From positions 1,054,001-1,118,000 of the forward strand of contig NZ_JBHLWM010000008.1 of NCBI RefSeq assembly GCF_042432815.1: a stretch of DNA of 64,000 bases, in the 5' to 3' direction. Source of the stretch: Rhodopseudomonas telluris (GTDB taxonomy: Bacteria > Pseudomonadota > Alphaproteobacteria > Rhizobiales > Xanthobacteraceae). Shown here one piece after another: positions 57,601-64,000 of the stretch. The notes under the pieces were generated by a model. The model was not told the origin of the DNA and ran no database searches. It worked only from the letters and a program-made list of their open reading frames with translations. Both the position numbers and the translations under genes were made by a program. The stretch's first letter is position 1. The number at the start of each line of letters is the position of its first letter.

Positions 57601-60096
57601 ATGATCGCCGCCCTCCGCGATTTGCTGCCGTTTTCGCGGCGGTGCACCATCGTGCGCCGTAAGCGATCGCTCATGGCTAGCTGCGCGATTCCGCTCGCCG
57701 TTCTGCTGCTCGCCGGCGCCGCCGATCTGGCGACGATGTCGTCGGCCGACGCGCAGGGTTACACCTACAATCCGCGCCCTGCCCGCCCGCGCCCGCCCCA
57801 GGCGGCGAACAACGGGCAGATGCTCGTGCAGGCGACCGAGGTCAATTACGACTACAACAACAAGCGCGTGTCGGCTGTCGGCAACGTGCAGATGTTCTAC
57901 AACGGCACCTCAGTCGAGGCCGATCGCCTCGTTTACGACCAGAACACCAAGCGTCTGCGGGCCGAAGGCAACGTCCGGATGACGGACGCGACCGGTCGGA
58001 TCACCTACGCCAACATGCTCGATCTCAGCGACGACTACCGCGACGGTTTCGTCGATTCGCTGCGCGTCGATACCGCCGAGGATACGCGGATCGCGGCGTC
58101 GCGCGCTGACCGGACCGACGGCGACTACAACGTGTTCCAGAACGGCGTGTACACGGCCTGCGCGCCCTGCAAGGACAATCCGAAGAAGCCCCCGCTGTGG
58201 CAGGTGAAGGGCGCGCGGATCATCCACGATCAGACCGACAAGATGCTGTATTTCGAGAACGCCCAGCTCGAGTTCTTCGGCGTTCCGATGGCCTATCTGC
58301 CGTACTTCTCGACTCCCGACCCGACGGTGAAGCGGAAGACCGGCTTCCTGATGCCGTTCCTGACCTCGAACAGCACCTTCGGCGTGGGCTTCGAGGTCCC
58401 GTTTTATTGGGCCCTCGCCCCTGACTACGACCTGACGTTGACGCCGCGCATCACGACCAAACAGGGCGTGCTGATGCAGGCGGAATTCCGCCAGCAGTTG
58501 CTGAACGGCGCCTATCAGATCCGCGCATATGGCATCAGCCAGAGCGATCCGTCGGCATTCGCCGGCCAGCCAGGTGATCGCAATTTCCGCGGCGGCGTCG
58601 ATACTCAGGGCCAGTTCGCGCTCAACGACAAATGGGTATTCGGCTGGGAAGGCGTTCTGCTGTCAGATCGCGCCTTCTTCCTCGACTACCGGCTATCGCA
58701 GTATCGCGATAGCTGGGGCACCTTCCTCAATCAGACCACCGAAGCGACGTCGCAGATCTATCTGACGGGCGTCGGCAATCGCTCGTACTTCGACCTGCGC
58801 GCCATTCACTATCTCGGCTGGGCGGCGGCCGACATTCAGGGGCAGATCCCGGTCATCCACCCGGTGCTCGACTATTCGAAGACGCTCGATCACAACATCT
58901 TCGGCGGCGAGTTCAGCTACAAGACGAACTTCACCAGCCTGAGCCGCCAGACCGCGCAGTTCGACCCGATCACCACGATCGCGAACACGTCGGGGCTGTG
59001 TCTGAACACGTCGGCCGACCCGGCCGCGCGGATGCCGTCGAGCTGCCTGCTGCGTGGCATCCCCGGCACCTACACTCGCGCGAGTTTCGAAGGGCAATGG
59101 CGCCGGTCGTTCACCGACTCCTGGGGCCAGATCTGGACCCCGTTCGCCTCGCTGCGCGCCGACGCGATCGACTCGTCGATCTCGAACCAGCCGGGCGTGT
59201 CCAACTATCTGCCGGTCGGAGACACCCAGGCGTTCCGGGTGATGCCGACGGTCGGACTGGAATATCGCTACCCGTTCATCAACGTGCAGCCGTGGGGCAC
59301 CACGACGATCGAGCCGATCGCTCAGGTCATCATCCGGCCCAATGAAACCTATGCGGGCAAGCTGCCGAACGAAGACGCGCAGAGCATGGTGTTCGACACC
59401 AGCAATCTGTTCAGCGTCGACAAGTTCTCCGGTTATGACCGGGTCGAAGGCGGCGGCCGCGCCAACGTCGGCATTCAGGCGACCACGCAGTTCGATCGCG
59501 GCGGCGCGATCAACGTGCTGTTCGGCCAGTCCTACCAGTTGTTCGGCATGAACTCGTATGCGGTGAAGGACATCACCAATACGGGCCTCGATTCCGGCCT
59601 CGCCACCCCCCGCTCCGACTATGTGGCGCGGGTGTCCTATTCGCCGAACTCGACCTACAAGTTCACGACCCGTGCGCGGTTCGACGAGGCCACCGGTGCC
59701 GTCAATCGCTTCGAAGCCGAGGCCTCGGCCTCGTTCAATCGCTGGTCGATCAGCACCATCTACGGCAGCTATGCGGCACAACCCGATCTGGGCTTCCTCA
59801 CCCGCCGTCAGGGCATCCTGACGACCGGTTCGGTGAAGGTGGCGTCGAACTGGGTGGTGTCGGGCGGCGCGCGCTGGGACCTTGAGGCGAACCGTATCAA
59901 CCAGTATATCGTCGGGGCCGGTTACGTGGACGATTGCTTCGTCCTCGCCCTGAACTATGTGACCGGTTACGCGTACACCAACTACGGAACCACGCCGACG
60001 CTCAATCACTCGGTAATGCTGCAGATCGGGTTGCGCACCATCGGAATGAGCGCGATGCAGCAGAGCGTATCTGGCGGGTCGAGCGGCCTACAGTAA
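57601..60096 (+). CDS. lptD: LPS assembly outer-membrane protein LptD
   Basis: This 831-residue protein has a signal region (ASCAIPLAVLLLAGAA) and an N-terminal OstA/jellyroll domain (about 75-190: VQATEVNYDYNNKRVSAVGN and VRMTDATGRITYANML). A large beta-barrel follows to the C-terminus. With the lipoprotein LptE it inserts LPS into the outer leaflet. Two cysteines in TACAPCKDN and further ones (SGLCLNT, SSCLLRG) may form disulfides. The start is ATG 57601; GTG 57595 overlaps the lptG stop. Confidence 0.93.
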   Translation: MIAALRDLLPFSRRCTIVRRKRSLMASCAIPLAVLLLAGAADLATMSSADAQGYTYNPRPARPRPPQAANNGQMLVQATEVNYDYNNKRVSAVGNVQMFYNGTSVEADRLVYDQNTKRLRAEGNVRMTDATGRITYANMLDLSDDYRDGFVDSLRVDTAEDTRIAASRADRTDGDYNVFQNGVYTACAPCKDNPKKPPLWQVKGARIIHDQTDKMLYFENAQLEFFGVPMAYLPYFSTPDPTVKRKTGFLMPFLTSNSTFGVGFEVPFYWALAPDYDLTLTPRITTKQGVLMQAEFRQQLLNGAYQIRAYGISQSDPSAFAGQPGDRNFRGGVDTQGQFALNDKWVFGWEGVLLSDRAFFLDYRLSQYRDSWGTFLNQTTEATSQIYLTGVGNRSYFDLRAIHYLGWAAADIQGQIPVIHPVLDYSKTLDHNIFGGEFSYKTNFTSLSRQTAQFDPITTIANTSGLCLNTSADPAARMPSSCLLRGIPGTYTRASFEGQWRRSFTDSWGQIWTPFASLRADAIDSSISNQPGVSNYLPVGDTQAFRVMPTVGLEYRYPFINVQPWGTTTIEPIAQVIIRPNETYAGKLPNEDAQSMVFDTSNLFSVDKFSGYDRVEGGGRANVGIQATTQFDRGGAINVLFGQSYQLFGMNSYAVKDITNTGLDSGLATPRSDYVARVSYSPNSTYKFTTRARFDEATGAVNRFEAEASASFNRWSISTIYGSYAAQPDLGFLTRRQGILTTGSVKVASNWVVSGGARWDLEANRINQYIVGAGYVDDCFVLALNYVTGYAYTNYGTTPTLNHSVMLQIGLRTIGMSAMQQSVSGGSSGLQ

Positions 60097-60162
60097 CGCC
60101 GGGCCGCCGGGGGGAACCCCATTCCGAACCAACTCACATCGGCTGGGAGGCACACGCGACCC

Positions 60163-61119
60163 ATGACGACGAAGCTTACCTTTCGCATTCTCATCGCCGC
60201 GCTGTTCTGCGCGGCGATGACGGGCGGCGGAACCGGCGTCGCGCGCGCGCAAAGCGTGGCGGTCATGGTCAACGGCGAACCGATCACCACTTTCGACATC
60301 GAGCAACGTTCCCGCCTGGACAAGCTGTCGCATCAGTCACGCACCCGGCAACAGATCCTGGACGAACTGATCGATGAGAAAGTGAAGATCCGCGAAGGCA
60401 AGAAGTACGGTGTCTCGCCAAGCGATTCCGACATCGATTCGTCGTTCGCCAGCATGAGTTCGCGGATGCGAATGTCGCAGGACCAGATGACGAAAATGCT
60501 GGCCGCTCAAGGCATTCGCCCCGAAACCCTGAAGTCCAAGATCAAGGCCGACATGGTTTGGACCAGCCTGGTGCGCGGCCGCTTCAAGGACAGCCTGCTG
60601 GTCGGCGAGAAAGAAATCCAGGCGCAACTCGCGGCGACGGGCGGCGGTGACAAAGGCAGCACCGAGAGCTTCGAATATCAGATGCGTCCGATCGTGCTGA
60701 TCGTGTCGCGCAGCTCTGATGGCGGAGCGATGGAAGCGCGCCGCAAGGAAGCCGAGTCGCTGCGTAGCCGTGTGCAAAGCTGCGAAGATGCCGATCGCAT
60801 TTTCAAGGCGCTGCCCAACACCGCGATCCGCGGCATGGTCGTGAAGACCTCAGCCGACTTGCCGCCGGCGCTCCGCGAGGTCCTGGACAAGACCCCGGTC
60901 GGTCAGCTGACTGCGCCGGAAGCGACCCGGCAGGGCATCGAGATGGTGGCGCTGTGCGGGCGCAAACCGACGACCGCCGACACGCCCAAGAAGCGTGAGA
61001 TCCGTGACAAGATGTTCGCCGAGAAATTCATGGCGAAGTCGAAGGATTATTTGCGTGAAGTGCGCAATGCCGCGATGATCGAATATCGTGGCGTGGACGC
61101 CGGCCGCTCCGGCCGCTGA
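60163..61119 (+). CDS. SurA-like periplasmic chaperone
   Basis: This 318-residue protein has a signal peptide (LTFRILIAALFCAAMTGGG, cleavage near ARAQ). A SurA N-terminal domain follows: VAVMVNGEPITTFDIEQRSR and RQQILDELIDEKVKIREGKK. A parvulin-like region is weakly kept near 170-270 (SFEYQMRPIVLIV). It would help outer-membrane proteins such as LptD fold. Its place between lptD and pdxA matches the known lptD-surA-pdxA-rsmA order. Confidence 0.88.
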   Translation: MTTKLTFRILIAALFCAAMTGGGTGVARAQSVAVMVNGEPITTFDIEQRSRLDKLSHQSRTRQQILDELIDEKVKIREGKKYGVSPSDSDIDSSFASMSSRMRMSQDQMTKMLAAQGIRPETLKSKIKADMVWTSLVRGRFKDSLLVGEKEIQAQLAATGGGDKGSTESFEYQMRPIVLIVSRSSDGGAMEARRKEAESLRSRVQSCEDADRIFKALPNTAIRGMVVKTSADLPPALREVLDKTPVGQLTAPEATRQGIEMVALCGRKPTTADTPKKREIRDKMFAEKFMAKSKDYLREVRNAAMIEYRGVDAGRSGR

Positions 61120-61156
61120 CAAACGGTCCCGCCGCCGAACGGCGGACGGATACGAC

Positions 61157-62161
61157 ATGACCAAGCCCCTCGCGCTGTCGCTCGGCGAACCGGCCGGCAT
61201 CGGCCCCGACATCACCATCGCAGCGTGGCTGCGTCGCGACGCGGCGCAGCTTCCGCCGTTTTATCTGCGCGGCGATCGTGACTGCATCGTGCGCCGCGCA
61301 CGCGCGCTCGGCGTCGAGCTCCCTGTCGCCGAGGTCGCAATCGAAGACGCATCCACAGCCTTTGCGAGCGCCTTGCCCGTCGTGGCCACCGGCCTCGCCG
61401 CAACGGCCGAGCCCGGCAGGCCGGACGACACCAGCGCCGCCGCAGCGATCGGCGCGATCCGCAGCGCGGTCGATGATGTTCGCAGCGGCCGTGCGGCGGC
61501 GATCGTCACCAATCCGATCGCCAAGAGCGTGCTATACAAGGCCGGATTTGCGCATCCCGGCCACACCGAATTCCTCGCCGAATTGGCCCGCGACGGCGGC
61601 GCGACACCGCAGCCGGTGATGATGCTGTGGTGCCCAAGCCTCGCCGTCGTGCCGGTGACAATCCACGTCTCGCTGCGCGATGCGATCGCGCAACTCACCA
61701 CCGAGATGATCGTATCGACGGCGCGCATCGTGGTGCGCGACCTGCAAAGCCGCCTCGGCATCGCCGCACCGCGGCTGGCGATTGCCGGCCTCAACCCCCA
61801 TGCCGGCGAAGACGGCTCGCTGGGCACCGAGGATCGCAGCATCGTCGCACCGGCCGTCGAAATCCTGCGCCGCGAGGGCATTGACGCGCGGGGGCCTCTG
61901 CCCGCCGATACGATGTTCCATGCCGCGGCACGCACGCGCTACGACTGCGCGATCTGCATGTATCATGATCAGGCGCTGATCCCGATCAAGACCATCGCGT
62001 TCGACGAAGGCGTCAACGTCACGCTTGGGCTGCCGTTCGTCCGCACCTCGCCCGATCACGGCACGGCGTTCGACATCGCCGGCACCGGTCGCGCGGATCC
62101 ATCCAGCTTGATCGCGGCCATGAAGCTCGCGGCCCGGATGGCGGACGCATCGCGCGGATGA
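61157..62161 (+). CDS. pdxA: 4-hydroxythreonine-4-phosphate dehydrogenase PdxA
   Basis: This 334-residue enzyme of vitamin B6 synthesis has LALSLGEPAGIGPDI at the start, IVTNPIAKSVLYKAGFAHPGHTEF (metal and substrate site), AGLNPHAGEDGSLG and CMYHDQALIPIKTIAFDEGVN. It oxidises 4-phospho-hydroxythreonine with NAD. ATG 61157 gives the standard N-terminus. Its end overlaps rsmA by four bases. Confidence 0.95.
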   Translation: MTKPLALSLGEPAGIGPDITIAAWLRRDAAQLPPFYLRGDRDCIVRRARALGVELPVAEVAIEDASTAFASALPVVATGLAATAEPGRPDDTSAAAAIGAIRSAVDDVRSGRAAAIVTNPIAKSVLYKAGFAHPGHTEFLAELARDGGATPQPVMMLWCPSLAVVPVTIHVSLRDAIAQLTTEMIVSTARIVVRDLQSRLGIAAPRLAIAGLNPHAGEDGSLGTEDRSIVAPAVEILRREGIDARGPLPADTMFHAAARTRYDCAICMYHDQALIPIKTIAFDEGVNVTLGLPFVRTSPDHGTAFDIAGTGRADPSSLIAAMKLAARMADASRG

Positions 62162-63021
62162 GCGGCATCGACGACCTGCCGCCGCTGCGCGATGTGATCA
62201 AGCGGCACGATCTCGCCGCCAAGAAATCGCTCGGCCAGAACTTCCTGCTCGACCTCAACCTGACCTCCCGCATCGCGCGTGCCGCCGGCCCGCTGGACGG
62301 CACCACCGTGATCGAGATCGGTCCGGGACCGGGCGGACTGACGCGTGCCCTGCTCGCGGGCGGCGTCCGGCGCGTGATCGCCATCGAACGCGACGAGCGC
62401 GCCCTCGGCGCGCTGGAGGAGATCGCCGCGCATTATCCCGGGCGGCTCGACATCGTCTGTGCCGACGCGATGGAGTTCGACCCGCGTCCGATGCTGGGGG
62501 ACACCCGGGCGCGGATCGTCGCCAACCTCCCCTACAACATCGCGACCCTGCTGCTGATCGGCTGGCTGTGCGCCGAGCCCTGGCCGCCCTGGTACGAGAT
62601 GATGGTGCTGATGTTTCAGCGCGAAGTCGCGCAGCGCATCGTGGCCCGCGAGAACGACGATGCGTTCGGGCGGCTGGCGGTGCTGTCGAATTGGCGCTGC
62701 GAGACGAGCATGCTGTTCGACATTGCCCCCTCCGCCTTCGTGCCGCAGCCGAAAGTCACCTCCACCGTCGTGCGCCTGACTCCTCGTGTCGCACCCGAGC
62801 CGTGCGATCGCGCCGCGCTCGAGCAGGTGGCCGCAGCCGCCTTCGGACAACGGCGCAAGATGCTGCGGCAAAGCCTGAAGTCGCTCGGCGTCGATCCGGC
62901 GCGGTTGGCCGCGGCTGCCGGGGTCGATCCGACGCGGCGCGCCGAGACCGTCCCCGTCTCGGGCTTTGTTGCCATGGCCAATGAATTGGCCGATATACGG
63001 AACCACAAGAACACATCCTGA
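62158..63021 (+). CDS. rsmA: 16S rRNA dimethyladenosine transferase RsmA (KsgA)
   Basis: This 287-residue methyltransferase has KKSLGQNFLLDLNLTSRI, the SAM-binding VIEIGPGPGGLTRALL, and the catalytic NLPYN. It dimethylates two adenines near the 3' end of 16S rRNA. ATG 62158 lies inside the pdxA stop, indicating translational coupling. Confidence 0.95.
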   Translation: MSGIDDLPPLRDVIKRHDLAAKKSLGQNFLLDLNLTSRIARAAGPLDGTTVIEIGPGPGGLTRALLAGGVRRVIAIERDERALGALEEIAAHYPGRLDIVCADAMEFDPRPMLGDTRARIVANLPYNIATLLLIGWLCAEPWPPWYEMMVLMFQREVAQRIVARENDDAFGRLAVLSNWRCETSMLFDIAPSAFVPQPKVTSTVVRLTPRVAPEPCDRAALEQVAAAAFGQRRKMLRQSLKSLGVDPARLAAAAGVDPTRRAETVPVSGFVAMANELADIRNHKNTS

Positions 63022-63037
63022 AGGGAGAGAAGCCACC

Positions 63038-64000
63038 ATGACGCAGATGCGCCGCCAGTCTCTGGTGCAATTCGCCGCCCCGCTGTGCGAGACCATCATC
63101 GACACGCCGAAGCCGCAAGGCCGCGAAGTGCTGGTCAAGATCGAGCGCTGTGGCCTCTGCCACTCCGATCTGCACATCCAGGACGGCTACGCCGATCTCG
63201 GCGGCGGCAAGAAGCTCGACACCACCCGCGGCATGACGCTGCCCTTCACGCTCGGCCACGAAATCGCAGGCGTCGTCGCCGAGGTCGGCCCCGATGCGCC
63301 GAAGGAACTGATCGGCACCAAGAAGGCGGTGTTTCCGTGGATCGGCTGCGGCAAGTGCCGCGACTGCCTGGCCGGTGACGAGAATCTCTGCGCCAAGAAC
63401 CGCTTCCTCGGCGTGTCGATCGACGGCGGCTTCGCCACGCACGTTCTGGTGCCGGATGCGAAGTACCTGCTCGACTATGATCCGCTGCCGACCAATGTCG
63501 CCGCGACGCTGATGTGCTCGGGCATCACCGCCTATGGCGCGCTGAAGCGTCTGGTCGATCGGCCGCGTCAGCGCAACCTGCTGCTGATCGGCCTCGGCGG
63601 CGTCGGCATGATGGGCCTGTCGCTCGCGCAGGCGATGTTCAAGCAGCCGATCGCCGTCGCCGATCTCAGCCCGGCGGCGCGTGAAGCGGCGCTGAAGAAC
63701 GGTGCGTCGGTTGCTTATGATCCCTCCGAGCCCGACGTCGCCAAGCGGATGTTCAAGGAGACCGATGGCGGCTTCGACGGCGTCGTCGATTTCGCCGGCA
63801 ACGACAAGTCGATGAACTTCGCGGTGAGCACCGTCGCGCGCGGCGGCAAGATCGTGGTGTCGGGCCTGATGGGCGGACAGTTCTCGCTGCCGATGGTGCA
63901 ATGGATCTACAAGCGGATGACCGTCGAAGGTTTCATGGTCGGCACGCTCGAAGAGACCAAGGAACTTCTGGAGCTGGCCCGTGCCGGCAAGGTCAAGCCG
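63038..64000 (+). CDS. Zinc-dependent alcohol dehydrogenase family protein, cut by window end
   Basis: The frame from ATG 63038 is open to the end of the window (321 residues) without a stop. It is a medium-chain dehydrogenase: the catalytic zinc site is in ERCGLCHSDLH, TLGHEIAG follows, and structural zinc cysteines are in CGKCRDCLAGDENLC. The Rossmann motif is LLIGLGGVGMMGLSLAQAM. It oxidises an alcohol or reduces an aldehyde with NAD(P). AAGGGAG precedes the start. Only the last part is missing. Confidence 0.88.
   Translation, partial: MTQMRRQSLVQFAAPLCETIIDTPKPQGREVLVKIERCGLCHSDLHIQDGYADLGGGKKLDTTRGMTLPFTLGHEIAGVVAEVGPDAPKELIGTKKAVFPWIGCGKCRDCLAGDENLCAKNRFLGVSIDGGFATHVLVPDAKYLLDYDPLPTNVAATLMCSGITAYGALKRLVDRPRQRNLLLIGLGGVGMMGLSLAQAMFKQPIAVADLSPAAREAALKNGASVAYDPSEPDVAKRMFKETDGGFDGVVDFAGNDKSMNFAVSTVARGGKIVVSGLMGGQFSLPMVQWIYKRMTVEGFMVGTLEETKELLELARAGKVKP

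Overview
The window looks like a chromosome segment from a high-GC alphaproteobacterium of the Bradyrhizobium/Rhodopseudomonas group (Nitrobacteraceae). The evidence is the gene order holC-pepA, lptF-lptG-lptD, surA-like, pdxA, rsmA on the right, the family-typical palindromic repeats that begin with 'gtagcccgg', the CUT2 and Dpp-type transporter operons and the amino-acid style of the proteins. No rRNA or tRNA gene and no CRISPR array was seen.

Left accessory region (1-9 kb). A PIN-domain toxin runs off the left edge. Next come a Phd-like antitoxin with a decayed toxin behind it and an orphan MbcA/ParS/Xre-type antitoxin. Then a two-gene unit encodes a 1131-residue TPR / GreAB-C-like / PIN protein and a small helical partner, which resembles the TPR-GreAB-C-PIN conflict systems. 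Divergent to it is a three-gene cluster: a TnsA-fold protein whose nuclease residues are replaced, a DUF6634-like protein, and a soluble AAA+ / M41 metalloprotease related to FtsH but with no membrane segment. This cluster is my best candidate for a poorly described system.

Catabolic insert (9-18.2 kb). One minus-strand operon encodes a CUT2-type ABC importer (two permeases, substrate-binding protein, double ATPase), an SMP-30-like protein, and an acyl-CoA dehydrogenase. One of the permeases is fused to a second SMP-30-like domain. A divergent GntR/FCD regulator lies beyond a perfect palindrome that is the likely operator.

Tn7-like module (18.2-27.3 kb). tnsA, tnsB, tnsC and tniQ are tightly packed and end at a strong terminator. 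TniQ has four helix-turn-helix-like units after its zinc finger. Behind the terminator come four copies of CTGCGGCA, a hairpin, and an OLD-family ATPase/TOPRIM nuclease, which is a likely defence cargo. I could not fix the transposon ends.

Mixed region (27.3-40.8 kb). It holds palindromic repeats, small membrane or secreted proteins, a DOPA-dioxygenase-like protein, a diguanylate cyclase, and a manganese-catalase/YciE fusion behind a plausible EcfG-type promoter. It also holds a pepsin-like protease, a tautomerase, a YfcE-like phosphodiesterase, an AraC regulator with a BKACE enzyme and a zinc-type HemB, and a histidine kinase followed by a truncated receiver.

Amide/amine cluster (40.9-52.3 kb). 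It encodes gamma-glutamyltransferase, a small membrane protein, a copper amine oxidase, a complete Dpp-type transporter and a NylB-like amide hydrolase, with a divergent EutR-like AraC regulator. Together they suggest uptake and hydrolysis of amide-linked amines followed by oxidative deamination.

Core region (52.3-64 kb). It holds a lipoprotein, HolC and PepA, then the LPS-export genes lptF, lptG and lptD, a SurA-like chaperone, PdxA, RsmA, and a zinc alcohol dehydrogenase cut by the right edge.
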